Below, one piece after another: positions 1-8,977 of a DNA stretch of 64,000 bases; within the stretch, counting starts at the first letter, position 1, and the number at the start of each line of letters is the position of its first letter. Both the position numbers and the translations under genes were made by a program. The notes beneath the pieces are model-generated. The model did no database searches, was not told where the DNA came from, and was given only the letters and a program-made list of their open reading frames with translations. Location: positions 20,870 through 84,869 of the forward strand of contig JAHFRV010000004.1 in assembly GCA_023266095.1 (NCBI GenBank), given 5' to 3'. Origin of the DNA: Gammaproteobacteria bacterium (GTDB lineage: Bacteria > Pseudomonadota > Gammaproteobacteria > DRLM01).

Positions 1-93
1 CAGCTGGGCGAATCCAAACAGCTGATGGGCCGCGAGATCAAAGCCATCAGCGTGCGCGACGGCAAGCTGGTGCTGGAGCTGGCGATGTTTTAA
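1..93 (+). CDS. C-terminal end of an unidentified protein (cut by window start)
   Basis: The window opens inside a reading frame that runs 30 codons to a TAA at 91-93, ending in ...LVLELAMF. Codon use is GC-rich like the neighbours. No start is inside the window and the piece is too short to assign a family. It is convergent with the MarC-type gene that ends at 127. It could be the tail of any exported or cytosolic protein. Confidence 0.5.
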   Translation, partial: QLGESKQLMGREIKAISVRDGKLVLELAMF

Positions 94-126
94 CAACGTT
101 GCATGGGTTCGGACAGTAAACGGGAG

Positions 127-747
127 TCAACTCGCCCAGGCGCTGCGCAGGCCGTCCAAAATGTATTGGACGGCGAGGGCGGCCAGAATCAAACCGAACA
201 ACCGGCTGACGACATTGGTGCCGGTCTGCCCCAGAAACTTCAGCAGAGTCGCGGCCCATAGTAAAGACAACAGGGTCATGCCCAGCACCAATAGCAGCAC
301 GCTCAACATCCCGGCGAACATCATCGGCTCTTTCCAGCTCGACGACATCAGCAGCACGGTGGTAAGCGCGCCGGGTCCGGCGATGAGCGGAAACGCCAGC
401 GGGAATACCGAAATGTCTTCCTTGTGCTCCGCCTCTTCCTGCTCGCGAGTGGTGGTGGAACGCAGGCCCGACTGGCGGGCGAACACCATGTCGATGGCCA
501 GCAAGAACAGCAGCGCACCGCCGGCGATGCGGAAAGCGGGCAGACCGATGCCCAACGCGGTGAGCAAGCGATCACCGACGAAAAAAAACACCAGCAACAT
601 TCCGCTGGCCAAGGCCGTACCGCGGAGCGCCATCTTGCGCTGATAGGCGACCGTGCCGCCGTGGGTCAGCCCTAAAAACATCGGCGCCAGACCCACCGGA
701 TCGATGACGATGAATAACACCACAAAGGTATTGAATAGAACTTCCAT
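127..747 (-). CDS. MarC family integral membrane protein
   Basis: The product of 206 residues looks like the MarC/UPF0056 family, inner-membrane proteins whose transport or other function is not settled. It has about six hydrophobic segments (roughly residues 5-27, 42-62, 68-88, 115-138, 143-165 and 182-202). The family-typical start with FIVIDPVGLAP lies in the first helix, and a charged cytoplasmic loop rich in Glu/Arg sits around residues 92-112. Length matches the family (about 200-220). It is a single gene, divergent from the secreted-protein gene at 975, with a 227-base gap that must hold both promoters. Family assignment is good; physiological role is unknown. Confidence 0.85.
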   Translation of the reverse strand: MEVLFNTFVVLFIVIDPVGLAPMFLGLTHGGTVAYQRKMALRGTALASGMLLVFFFVGDRLLTALGIGLPAFRIAGGALLFLLAIDMVFARQSGLRSTTTREQEEAEHKEDISVFPLAFPLIAGPGALTTVLLMSSSWKEPMMFAGMLSVLLLVLGMTLLSLLWAATLLKFLGQTGTNVVSRLFGLILAALAVQYILDGLRSAWAS

Positions 748-974
748 GGCCTCACTCTATCATGCCCGCCCAAGCGCCATGGGCTTGCTAAGCGGATCGG
801 CCACTTAATAATAATGCTTAGCTTGCCTTGCGTTTTGCTGTACAACACATCGTCATGCTGGCTATCGCCGCCATGACGGCCTCGGCGGACATTCCACGGA
901 TTTGGGCGGCGGGCCGCCTCGCCCTCCATGATTTAATTACTTGTGATCCCACTGCCGTTGAGTAAGCTATAAAC

Positions 975-1553
975 ATGACCGCCATATTCCGCCACCCCTT
1001 CTTTCGCTGCGCCTTGGTCGGTGTGGCGGCCTTGCTAATGGCCATGCCGGCCGGCGCGCTCAGCGTCGTGCAACGTTCCTTCGATGAACTGGTGTCCCTG
1101 TCGGAGCTGGTACTGGTGGGCACGGTCAGAGAACTACACAGCGGTTACGATACGCCTGACCGGAACATCATCCACACTCAAGTCATTCTCAGCGATTTGG
1201 AGGTAGTGAAAGGCCGGCTGGACACGGCGCAATACACTTTGCGGATCACCGGCGGCCAGGTGGGTGACCGGATCGATGTCTATCCCGGTCTGCCGCAATT
1301 CCATCCCGGTCAGCGTTATGTATTATTCATCCGCGGTAACTTCCGGGATTTCTTTCCGGTGGTGGGCATCCAGCAAGGGGTCTATCAGGTGCTGAAAGAC
1401 GGCGCGGGCCGCGAGGTGGTGTTGCCCGCCACCGGTGATGAAACCCGTCCCGCTCTATCCGCCGCCCAGTTGCTCGATGCCCATCCCGAAACCCTGGCGG
1501 CATTCCTGCGCCGGGTACGTTCACAATTAATCACGCCGGCCGTCACACCGTGA
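975..1553 (+). CDS. Secreted protein of unknown function, coupled to a metalloprotease
   Basis: The 192-residue product begins with a basic stretch and a hydrophobic core ending in MPAGA-L, a typical Sec signal peptide with cleavage near residue 28. The mature part has a beta-rich pattern (ELVLVGTVREL, YTLRITGG, YVLFIRGN) and no catalytic motif I recognise. Its stop overlaps the GTG start of the matrixin-type protease at 1550 (GTGA), so the two are translationally coupled and are likely exported together. It might be a partner or propeptide-like chaperone of the protease, but that is inference. Start ATG is well placed upstream of the signal peptide. Confidence 0.75.
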   Translation: MTAIFRHPFFRCALVGVAALLMAMPAGALSVVQRSFDELVSLSELVLVGTVRELHSGYDTPDRNIIHTQVILSDLEVVKGRLDTAQYTLRITGGQVGDRIDVYPGLPQFHPGQRYVLFIRGNFRDFFPVVGIQQGVYQVLKDGAGREVVLPATGDETRPALSAAQLLDAHPETLAAFLRRVRSQLITPAVTP

Positions 1554-2365
1554 GGCCTGCACGCGCACCGTTTTACATCGCCCTGGTGGCCACGTTGGTT
1601 CCGGCGCTGGCCTCGGCCTTTGCCTACACCATACATGACGGTAAAGGCAAGGCGCTGCCCAACCAAACCAGCGGGACACCCGTGACCTGGCGCGAGAACT
1701 CGGCGGCCTTTACCCTCAATTTCGGCGGCGACTTCAACACCAGCGCCGAAGTGGCGCTGGCTGATTGGAATGAAGTAGGCACGCGTTTCCAATGGCAAGT
1801 GGGCACTGCCGCGGCTCAGCCCTGCAATTCCGGCGATCACATCAATGCGGCGGGTTGGGCCTACACCACCTGCGCCGGCGAGCCATTTGGCGATGTGCTC
1901 GCCATCACGTCGCGCGTCTATCGCCTGAGCGGCAACACGCTGCAGCACGTCGATACCGACATTGTGGTCGACCGCAGCCGCACATGGAGCGCCCATTTAC
2001 CCGGCGAGCTGACGCCGAATGGCGCCGGTGGCGTGGTGAGCTACGATTTTCGCCGCGTGCTCCGTCACGAGTTCGGTCACGCCCTGGGGCTGGATCATCC
2101 CGACCAGACGACCCCGCCGCAAGCGGTCACCGCAATTATGAATTCCACAGTCGGTGACGTCGAATTTTTGCAGCCTGACGATAAATTGGGGATGGTGACG
2201 CTGTACACGCTCACCGACACCAGCAACGCCGCTCCGAACAGCGACACTCCCAACAACGTCAGCACAGCCGCCAAAGAGGGCGGCGGCGGCGCGGACCTAG
2301 GCTGGGGCATATTGTTACTGGCCGCCGTTACGCGCGCGGCGCGGCGTTTTTATCTGGATCGATAG
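1550..2365 (+). CDS. Secreted matrixin-type zinc metalloprotease with GlyGly-CTERM-like tail
   Basis: The 271-residue product has a signal peptide (cleavage near ALASA, residues 20-25) and a metzincin zinc site HEFGHALGLDH at about residue 174, fitting HExxHxxGxxH of peptidase family M10 (matrixin). A Met-turn candidate (AIMNS) follows about 20 residues later. The C terminus has a Gly-rich run, then W-G plus a hydrophobic stretch (GWGILLLAAV), then Arg-Arg. That is the layout of GlyGly-CTERM sorting signals processed by rhombosortase. GTG start overlaps the previous stop (GTGA). Substrate is unknown. The protease call is firm; the sorting-tail call is moderate. Confidence 0.85.
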   Translation: MRPARAPFYIALVATLVPALASAFAYTIHDGKGKALPNQTSGTPVTWRENSAAFTLNFGGDFNTSAEVALADWNEVGTRFQWQVGTAAAQPCNSGDHINAAGWAYTTCAGEPFGDVLAITSRVYRLSGNTLQHVDTDIVVDRSRTWSAHLPGELTPNGAGGVVSYDFRRVLRHEFGHALGLDHPDQTTPPQAVTAIMNSTVGDVEFLQPDDKLGMVTLYTLTDTSNAAPNSDTPNNVSTAAKEGGGGADLGWGILLLAAVTRAARRFYLDR

Positions 2366-2466
2366 CCTGCAACACAGCGCCGCGCTTGGCCACTGCCCGC
2401 CGAATGTCCGCGGAGTTTCATTCATCACGTGAGGTTTCTAAAGAAAAGAAACGGGTTCTTCCCTGA

Positions 2467-2499
2467 ATCGTCCGCGAGGATAGCCGCCTCACGGACGAT
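2467..2499. terminator. Stable hairpin between convergent genes
   Basis: A 13-base stem with one mismatch (2467-2479 against 2487-2499, loop of 7) lies between the convergent protease and slyD genes. There is no clear T-run on either side, so it may act as a bidirectional transcript-end or stabilising hairpin rather than a classical intrinsic terminator. Confidence 0.45.
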
Positions 2500-2516
2500 C
2501 CGCTGTTACTCAACGC

Positions 2517-2999
2517 TTAATGATCGTGGCCGCCCGGGCCATGCACATGGCCGTGGCTGAGTTCTTCGTCGGAGGCATCCCGCACCTCGGTGATGGTGAC
2601 GTCGAAATGCAGGGTCATACCGGCCAGCGGGTGATTGGCGTCAATGGTGACCTCATTGCCTTCCACGCTCACCACGCTGACCACTTGAGGACCGTTTTCG
2701 CTCATGGCGTGAAAACGCATGCCCACCGTAATTTCCTCATCGGTATCGAACACCTCGCGCGACAATTGCTGCACCCGGGCCTCGTCGCGCACGCCATAAG
2801 CCTGCTCGGGTGGGATCACCGCGTTGACGCGCTCACCGGCCTGTTTACCCTCCAGCGCGGTTTCCAAACCGGGAATGATATTGCCCGTGCCGTGAATATA
2901 TGAGAGTGGCTCATGGCCATTGGAGCTGTCGATTACCGTTCCCTGCCCATCGGTCAAGGTATAATCTATGGAAACCACTTTGTGACTGGCGATGCGCAT
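2517..2999 (-). CDS. slyD: FKBP-type peptidyl-prolyl isomerase, SlyD-like
   Basis: The 160-residue product is a cytoplasmic prolyl isomerase/chaperone of the SlyD type. An N-terminal FKBP half (SYIHGTGNIIPGLE near residues 33-46) is followed by the insert-in-flap region (about residues 68-125). A short His-rich metal-binding tail (HGHVHGPGGHDH) ends the protein. It is shorter than E. coli SlyD because the tail is shorter. The ATG at 2999 is chosen because similarity begins there and GAGAG precedes it; the frame stays open upstream but that part looks non-coding. SlyD proteins deliver nickel and assist folding; no hydrogenase genes are nearby. Confidence 0.9.
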   Translation of the reverse strand: MRIASHKVVSIDYTLTDGQGTVIDSSNGHEPLSYIHGTGNIIPGLETALEGKQAGERVNAVIPPEQAYGVRDEARVQQLSREVFDTDEEITVGMRFHAMSENGPQVVSVVSVEGNEVTIDANHPLAGMTLHFDVTITEVRDASDEELSHGHVHGPGGHDH

Positions 3000-3092
3000 T
3001 GGGGAATCTCTCGTAAAATTCGAGCCCGCAGTGTACGCCTTTACACCCCGTCCGCCAAGGGAGCCGCCTTTAGCAGGCATGGCTAGCAGCAG

Positions 3093-3428
3093 ATGTCTTC
3101 TCGCGATGATCAACAAAAACTCCGCGTATTGACCGAAGACGCGGAGCGGGGCATCGCCCGCGCCCAACGCCTGCTGGCGTTGCGGTTTTTGCGGGGGCGG
3201 GGCGTACCTCGCGATCTCGGACTAGGCCTGGAATGGCTGCGCCGCGCGGCGGAACAAGGCCACCCCCAAGCGCAACGGGATTTGGGTGAATTCCTGGAAC
3301 ACGGCGAGGGCCTTCCCCGCAACGACGCGGAGGCCCGGCGTCTTTACCACCTGGCGGCGCACCAGGGCGACCCCATCGCGCTAAACCATCTGCGGCGTTT
3401 GCGCCGCGCCGACGGCGAGACCGACTAA
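3093..3428 (+). CDS. Small Sel1-like repeat protein
   Basis: The 111-residue product has about two to three Sel1-like (TPR-related) repeats. The key segments are GLEWLRRAAEQGHPQAQ and ARRLYHLAAHQGD, with Gly-Ala spacing typical of Sel1. No signal peptide is seen, so it is probably a cytoplasmic scaffold or adaptor. It is divergent from slyD (94-base gap) and its stop abuts the stop of the convergent gene at 3429. Partner proteins cannot be told from sequence. Confidence 0.75.
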   Translation: MSSRDDQQKLRVLTEDAERGIARAQRLLALRFLRGRGVPRDLGLGLEWLRRAAEQGHPQAQRDLGEFLEHGEGLPRNDAEARRLYHLAAHQGDPIALNHLRRLRRADGETD

Positions 3429-3734
3429 TCAATCGTCGTCCAAGCGCTCATCGTCGTCTTGCATGTATTTACGGATCAACTGCATCTCGGCGGCATTGAG
3501 ATATTTGGCCTGACACTCGCGCAATTTCTCCGGCGCGCGGAGGATATCGCCGACTCGCTGTATCCAGGCGTCGAGTTGCGGGTCACGGTAACGAAAGCGG
3601 GCAAACGGAAAATCCAGCCAGCCATAGCCATCCCGAGCCGCGAATTCTTCCGGCGCTTGCTCGATGGGAAACGTCTCTCTCACGCGTCCTTCCGTTTCCT
3701 CGGACGCCATGGGTCGCTCCGCTGAGTCGGACAT
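3429..3734 (-). CDS. Hypothetical acidic protein
   Basis: The 101-residue product is acidic and ends in an Asp/Glu-rich tail. The middle has an aromatic patch (GYGWLDFPFARFRYRD). No signal peptide or membrane segment is visible and I do not recognise a family. The upstream AAGGAGAAGG about seven bases before the ATG is a strong ribosome-binding site, which supports this being a real gene. Its stop touches the convergent Sel1 gene. Confidence 0.65.
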   Translation of the reverse strand: MSDSAERPMASEETEGRVRETFPIEQAPEEFAARDGYGWLDFPFARFRYRDPQLDAWIQRVGDILRAPEKLRECQAKYLNAAEMQLIRKYMQDDDERLDDD

Positions 3735-3859
3735 GCGGCCTTCTCCTTCTTAAGGAATGTTCTAATTTTACTAAGCGGCTGAGTATATACAGATTCACGG
3801 CGCGGACACAGCGCGCCAAGCAGTTTAGCATCTCCGGCCGTCGCTTAGCCGCACAGTGA

Positions 3860-4702
3860 TCAGCCGGCATTATCGGCGTTGCGTTTCGGTCGGTCGTCTT
3901 CCGCGATCAATTCACTCAAATCCAAATCCGCGAGTAAGCCGCGCTCTTGATTTTCCTGTTCTGGCTGCACCTGGTTGTTGTCATATGGCTTTTCTTCGAG
4001 ATCATGCCAATCTGCTTTAGCGATAGCGTCCTCCACAGAACTATCGGCTGTGGGCGGTGATGTAAACAACGCGTCGAAATTTTCTTCGATCATCAGCCCG
4101 GCAGTCGGCGTCATGCCCCCTTGCTCCGCATTCGAATTTTTGTCTTTATTGAAGGCCGATATATACTCGCGACCGAGGTGATCCAACTCCTGTTCCGCGG
4201 CTTTGAGCTGGCGTTGCAAGTCGGCATTCTCGCCGCGGAGACCTTCGATATTTTTAGTGAGCTGGCCGATCTCATTGGACAATTGCTCCAACGCCGCTTT
4301 GTCGACTTCGGGTAATCCCGGCTTGGCCTCGGATTGATCCGTGTTCACGAAAATAGAATATTGCTCCATCAGGTCTTCGAGACGAAGATCGAGCTGGCTC
4401 AGCACTTGGTTATTGCGGTTGAAATAAAGATCGATCGCGTCCTGATAAAAGCGGTTTTGTTTTTTGATGAGTTCGCCGGCTTTGGCCAAGGCATCGGCAT
4501 CGTCGAGATGGGCGCTGTCTTTCAAGCGGCTGGCCAATTTTTCCGCGCGGGCCGCCTGGTTGTCGTTGATGCTCTTGACCAGAGTGTTCACCGCGCTACG
4601 TTCCCGCGCCCGTTTACGCAGCGCCTTCCACGCCATCACACCCAACACGGTCAGCAATAGCAGAGTAACTTCGCCAAGCACGATCAACCAAGTCATCATC
4701 AT
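3860..4702 (-). CDS. Membrane-anchored coiled-coil protein, coupled to VWA protein
   Basis: The 280-residue product has one N-terminal membrane helix (about residues 4-25) and a basic cytoplasmic patch (KALRKRARERS). Long heptad-like helices follow, including a clear coiled coil around residues 125-185 (NEIGQLTKNIEGLRGENADLQ region). The C-terminal third is acidic and low in complexity. Its ATG overlaps the stop of the VWA gene (ATGA at 4699-4702), so the pair is one coupled operon. Function is unknown; an assembly or scaffold role next to the VWA protein is inference. Confidence 0.75.
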   Translation of the reverse strand: MMMTWLIVLGEVTLLLLTVLGVMAWKALRKRARERSAVNTLVKSINDNQAARAEKLASRLKDSAHLDDADALAKAGELIKKQNRFYQDAIDLYFNRNNQVLSQLDLRLEDLMEQYSIFVNTDQSEAKPGLPEVDKAALEQLSNEIGQLTKNIEGLRGENADLQRQLKAAEQELDHLGREYISAFNKDKNSNAEQGGMTPTAGLMIEENFDALFTSPPTADSSVEDAIAKADWHDLEEKPYDNNQVQPEQENQERGLLADLDLSELIAEDDRPKRNADNAG

Positions 4703-6522
4703 GGTTCCGTTGCCTCCAACGTCACCACCGGTGGTCGTTGCATGCGGCGCCAGCGCTTATAGGCGAAGAAACCGGCGACGATCAGCACTGCATTGATCGC
4801 GAGGGTTTGCCAGACTACCGTTAACCAGTCGATAGGCTCGGCGGTGTGCGTTTCGGCGACTGCAGCGACATGACGGTCTTCGACCTGTGCTTCGGCGATC
4901 GGCGCTGCTGCCGGTTCCGCCGCGGGGGCGGCCGGTGGCGATACGATCTGCACACCGTCGGCGCCGAAGGAAATCACCTCGAGTTTTTTCATGATGGGTT
5001 TGCCGTCGGGACGCATGCCCTGCACGGTAAACTCGGCGCGGGAACGACCGGCGCCGTCATCAACCGTGATTTCGCGCCGCCATTCCGCGGGCCCGTTCTG
5101 GGCCAAAGCGGTTTCAGTGGTGTTGCCGTCGGGACCGGTGATCACGGCGGTGACTTGCATGGTCTGGGTGTCGATCAAGCCGGCATGTGGGATGACCGTC
5201 AATATATAACGTCCGCCGCCTTCCGAGTGCGGGCTCACGCTGGCGGCGGCCGGTTGCGAATAGACATTGACCACTTGACGCTGTTCGCGTTGGAAAGTCG
5301 TGCCGTCTGCCATTAGGGCCAGCTCATACCGGCCTTCACCCAGGGATTTGCCGAAGCGATAACTGAAGGTGCCGTCACCCGCGGCGATATCCGGCGTTTG
5401 GCCATCATCCAATAGCGGCGACTCCTTTAGCTGGCCGGATTGGTCACGCTGCCGCAAGCTGATTTTAACCAGATCAAGAAACGCTTTTTGGTTGATCACC
5501 GTGCCGTCCTGGGTCAGCTGCACGAAATAATAAGGCGCATCGTCGATGCTCAAATTATTGGGCAAACCGGTGACGCGTACTTTTAAATTGGTGACCACCA
5601 TCACCCGGTTGTCGCTGTCCTGCGTGCCGCGAATGCGCCACTCGCCCGGCTCGGGTTTGTTGAGAGTGATAAGATCGTAGCCGGCATCACTGTGCCAACG
5701 CGCTGACGCGGGCGGCGCGACGGCGTTATAGGTTTTATTGCCGGGCGCGATCAATTCAATGGGTATTTCCGCGTCGCGGAACACTACCAAAGTCATCTCT
5801 TCGATACTGGCATCCACTTGCACGGTATTATCCTTGATCGGCAAGCTGTCCGGCTTGGTGGCTTTTTCAAACATCCGCAGGAATACCCGCTGCAAAGCGT
5901 CGGCATTGTCGACCTGTTCGTACCAGCCGTCACTGGCGGCGGCCAATTGCCGTAACAAGGCGTGATCCGCTTCTTTGGAGAGGGCCACGGTGTGGATTTT
6001 GACGTTGGCGTCGTGCAACCGGGGCAGTATCTCGTTGACGATGCGATGGCGCGAAGCCGCGTTGAGGGCGGTGTCTTTCGAAATATCCACGAAGCCATCG
6101 GTGAGCATGATGAGGCTGCGCTGAGAAGCGGGGTCGGCGCTTTGCCAATCCTGACTGGCCTTGACCAAGGCATCTTCGATATTGGTGTATAAACCCGTGG
6201 AGCTGATCTTGGCGGCGGCCTGTTGCGCCCGGTCTTTCCACGGCTGGTTCACCGCACCGTGCGGGACCAGCATGTTCACCTCTTGGCCATAGGTCCAGAC
6301 CCCGGCGCGCGAACCATTGGGCAACAGACCGGTCAGCAGCCGCAGCGCGGGGGCCCGCAGATTATTAGGGTCGTTGCGCTTCATGCTGCCGGAGATGTCG
6401 ATCAAGATGCGCACATCGTTGGCTGCTTCACTGGCGGCGGCCAAGCTGGCTGCAGGGTATGCAAAAGACCAAAATAGGCCCGCCGCTATGATCAGAAGCA
6501 GGGGATTACGCCTTGATTCCAT
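4699..6522 (-). CDS. VWA-domain protein, periplasmic with C-terminal membrane anchor
   Basis: The 607-residue product has a signal peptide (ends near SLAA, residue 29) and a von Willebrand A domain at about residues 35-220. The MIDAS motif DISGS and a later LTDG metal-site segment are both present. A beta-rich middle follows (residues 240-520). A Pro/Ala-rich linker and a single C-terminal membrane helix near residues 570-590 precede a basic tail. It resembles an uncharacterised gammaproteobacterial VWA family (TIGR03503-like, from memory). The next gene overlaps by four bases. Likely an envelope metal-dependent adhesion or assembly factor, but no target is known. Confidence 0.82.
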   Translation of the reverse strand: MESRRNPLLLIIAAGLFWSFAYPAASLAAASEAANDVRILIDISGSMKRNDPNNLRAPALRLLTGLLPNGSRAGVWTYGQEVNMLVPHGAVNQPWKDRAQQAAAKISSTGLYTNIEDALVKASQDWQSADPASQRSLIMLTDGFVDISKDTALNAASRHRIVNEILPRLHDANVKIHTVALSKEADHALLRQLAAASDGWYEQVDNADALQRVFLRMFEKATKPDSLPIKDNTVQVDASIEEMTLVVFRDAEIPIELIAPGNKTYNAVAPPASARWHSDAGYDLITLNKPEPGEWRIRGTQDSDNRVMVVTNLKVRVTGLPNNLSIDDAPYYFVQLTQDGTVINQKAFLDLVKISLRQRDQSGQLKESPLLDDGQTPDIAAGDGTFSYRFGKSLGEGRYELALMADGTTFQREQRQVVNVYSQPAAASVSPHSEGGGRYILTVIPHAGLIDTQTMQVTAVITGPDGNTTETALAQNGPAEWRREITVDDGAGRSRAEFTVQGMRPDGKPIMKKLEVISFGADGVQIVSPPAAPAAEPAAAPIAEAQVEDRHVAAVAETHTAEPIDWLTVVWQTLAINAVLIVAGFFAYKRWRRMQRPPVVTLEATEP

Positions 6523-6662
6523 CCTTTTACCCTTGGGCTGTGGCCGGCGGGGTCATTACCCGCGGCGGCTGATCCGTACTAAACCTTTATTAAGTATCGG
6601 ACAAATTAAGGGGGGACTTTACCCAGGGTGGTGAGCGCAGCGTCGAATTATCGGGGGGCACT

Positions 6663-6702
6663 AAAAAAACAAACCCCCGGCCTCTGTTCGAGACGCGGGG
6701 GG
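6663..6702 (-). terminator. Intrinsic terminator after fbp
   Basis: Read on the minus strand, a G/C stem (six or more pairs, CCCCCG against CGGGGG with an inner helix) is followed by TTTG and a run of seven T. It lies about 35 bases past the fbp stop, a classical rho-independent terminator. Confidence 0.75.
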
Positions 6703-6737
6703 ATAAGGCCAAACGCTACTGACCTGCCGAGACGCGG

Positions 6738-7748
6738 TTAATCGCTTTCCTTGTGATAGGCCACGACGCGCTCCACCTCGTTTTTGGAGCCGAGGATGAC
6801 CGGCACACGCTGGTGCAGGCCGTTGGGTTTGAGGTCGAGCATGCGCTCGCGGCCGGTGGAGGAGGCGCCACCAGCCTGCTCGATGATAAAGGACATCGGA
6901 TTGGCTTCGTACATCAGACGCAGCTTGCCGGCCTTGGAGGGGTCTTTGGTGTCGCGGGGATACATGAAGATGCCGCCGCGCACCAGGATGCGGTGCACTT
7001 CCGCCACCATCGACGCCACCCAGCGCATATTGAAATCCTTGCCGCGCGCGCCTTCTTTACCGGCCAGGCACTCGCTGATGTAACGTTGCATCGGCGCTTC
7101 CCAGAACCGACTGTTGGAGGCGTTGATGGCGAATTCCTTGGTGTCGGCCGGCACCTGCATATTGGGATGGGTGAGGTAATACTCGCCCACATTGCGGTCG
7201 AGGGTGAAGCCGTTGACCCCGTGGCCGGTGGTGAGCACTAGCATGGTGGACGGGCCGTAGAGGGCGTAACCGGCGCACACCTGGCGGGTGCCGGGTTGCA
7301 GAAAATCGTCGGCGGTGATGTCTTTTTTACCTTCGGGCGCCTTTAAGATCGAGAAGATGGTGCCCACCGAAATATTGATATCGATATTGGATGAGCCATC
7401 CAAAGGATCAAACAGCAGCAGATATTTACCTTTGGGGAACTGAGGAGGGATGGGCAGGATTTCCTCCATCTCCTCGGAGGCCATGGCCGCCAAGTGGCCG
7501 GAGCGTTCGCTGGTGCTGATCATCACGTCGTTGGAGATCACGTCCAGTTTCTTTTGATCTTCGCCCTGCACGTTCTCGGTGCCGGCCCCGCCCAGCACGC
7601 CCGCCAGCGCGCCCTTGTTGACGTCGTTGGCGATGATCTTGGTGGCGGTCACGATGTCGTTGAGCAAGAGGGTGAACTCACCGGTGGCGCCGGGGATGCG
7701 GCGCTGCTCTTCGATAATAAACTGGGTAATGGTGGTGCCCGTTATCAT
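6738..7748 (-). CDS. fbp: Fructose-1,6-bisphosphatase, class I
   Basis: The 336-residue product hydrolyses fructose 1,6-bisphosphate to fructose 6-phosphate in gluconeogenesis, or in the Calvin cycle if the organism is an autotroph. The metal/phosphate motif [12 protein letters not shown] (about residues 113-124) identifies class I. An N-terminal Glu-rich helix (FIIEEQRR) and the C-terminal RVPVILGS segment also match. Length is normal (E. coli 332). It stands alone, ends at a good terminator, and is divergent from the envelope operon at 8066. The window does not show whether a Calvin cycle exists. Confidence 0.95.
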   Translation of the reverse strand: MITGTTITQFIIEEQRRIPGATGEFTLLLNDIVTATKIIANDVNKGALAGVLGGAGTENVQGEDQKKLDVISNDVMISTSERSGHLAAMASEEMEEILPIPPQFPKGKYLLLFDPLDGSSNIDINISVGTIFSILKAPEGKKDITADDFLQPGTRQVCAGYALYGPSTMLVLTTGHGVNGFTLDRNVGEYYLTHPNMQVPADTKEFAINASNSRFWEAPMQRYISECLAGKEGARGKDFNMRWVASMVAEVHRILVRGGIFMYPRDTKDPSKAGKLRLMYEANPMSFIIEQAGGASSTGRERMLDLKPNGLHQRVPVILGSKNEVERVVAYHKESD

Positions 7749-8065
7749 GCTGCTGATTCCTTAAGGTTGAGATGAGCCGTGGGTGCCCGTCGACGGGGCC
7801 GCCGGCCCGTGAGCGGCGCGGCGTGCACGCTGAGAAAGTGCTTGCCCGCTGCCGGCAAAAAGTCCGGCGCTGTTCCTCAGCGTCTAGTGTGGGCGGTATT
7901 ATCCCGGTTTGGATTGACAAAATACAAGCTGGACACCTTCTTGCCGGTTTACCCCGGCCGCCGCAGGCCCTACCATGGCGCCGGTGGCAAGGCAGGATGA
8001 CAACGCGGTCCCTCTATCATTTTTTTCGCCACCAAGCCCGGTATTTAATGTTGACAGGAGTGCCT
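7749..8065. other. Divergent intergenic region, fbp / envelope operon
   Basis: This 317-base stretch lies between two divergent starts. Reading frames across it give arginine-rich, non-conserved translations, so I regard it as promoter and leader DNA. A TTGACA at 7914-7919 could be a -35 element for the rightward operon, but no good -10 follows at the usual distance. Confidence 0.4.
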
Positions 8066-8977
8066 TTGAAACAGTTGTGGCGACCGCTCACCGGCGCCGT
8101 GATCTTGGTCGGCTTCGCCGTCTTCGTCGAACGCTATCTCGGCTGGGCCGCCTTGCTGGCGCCCTGGCGGGAACTGCCATGGTGGGAAACTCTGCTCGCG
8201 TCGGGGCTGGCGGTGTTCAGCTATTGGGTGAGAACGGCGCGGCTGTTCGACTATTTCCACGCCGAAATGCGCGGCGGCTTCGCGTTGTGTTTCAAACTCA
8301 CACTCCAGCACAACCTGCTCAATAATCTACTGCCGATGCGCAGTGGCGAGTTGAGTTTTCCGATGCTGATGTCTCGCTACTTCAGTGTGCCCGCGCGGCG
8401 TTCGGTGCCGGCGCTGTTGTGGTTCCGCGCCCTCGACCTACACACCCTGGCCATTTTCGCGCTGCTGGCCCTCCAGCCCGTCGGCGGCGCGACTCCCTAC
8501 ATTGTAGTGGGTCTGCTGGTATGGCTGCCGTTGCCGCTGCTGACCTTTATCTATGCGCAACGCTTGCGCGAGGCGCTGAATAAACATGATGCCGGCGGCT
8601 GGCGGCACCAGCTTGGCCAATTGCTCACCGGCTTGCCGCAGGGGCGGGGCGCTTTTTGGCGGGCCTGGGGCTGGACCTTGGTTAACTGGGCGGTGAAACT
8701 GGCGGCCTTCGCCTGGGTACTGCGGTTTTTCATCGGCATCTCCGTGCCCGCGGCGTGGATGGGCGCCATCGCCGGCGACCTCACCAGCGTGTTGCCGGTG
8801 CACGGCATCGCCGGCGCCGGTACTTATGAGGCGGGGGTGGTGGCGGGCTTAGTGCCCTACGGCGTGGAACCGGCGGCCGCCTTGGCGGCGGCAGTGAATC
8901 TGCATTTGTTTTTACTGGGCACGACGCTGGCGGGCGGTGCGGCCAGCTTGCTGATAAAAGGTGGACGACGTGGATGA
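8066..8977 (+). CDS. LPG-synthase-type/YbhN-like integral membrane protein
   Basis: The product of about 303 residues is a multi-spanning inner-membrane protein of the lysylphosphatidylglycerol-synthase TM region (UPF0104/YbhN) type. It has about seven hydrophobic segments and the family-like motifs LLNNLLPMRSGE near the N-terminal third and VLPVHGIAGAGTYE near the C-terminal third. I place the start at TTG 8066 because AGGAG sits five bases upstream and the product then begins just before the first helix. In-frame ATGs at 7997 and 8048 are alternatives with weaker sites. It overlaps the PAP2 gene, suggesting a joint role in lipid-linked glycan handling. Confidence 0.8.
   Translation: MKQLWRPLTGAVILVGFAVFVERYLGWAALLAPWRELPWWETLLASGLAVFSYWVRTARLFDYFHAEMRGGFALCFKLTLQHNLLNNLLPMRSGELSFPMLMSRYFSVPARRSVPALLWFRALDLHTLAIFALLALQPVGGATPYIVVGLLVWLPLPLLTFIYAQRLREALNKHDAGGWRHQLGQLLTGLPQGRGAFWRAWGWTLVNWAVKLAAFAWVLRFFIGISVPAAWMGAIAGDLTSVLPVHGIAGAGTYEAGVVAGLVPYGVEPAAALAAAVNLHLFLLGTTLAGGAASLLIKGGRRG

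Noticed and set aside
2421..2436. CACGTG in TCACGTGAGG as a third parS
   Set aside because: The arms do not match the parS consensus; other CACGTG sites (for example near 21443, 35199, 51384, 55830, 57813) fail the same way.
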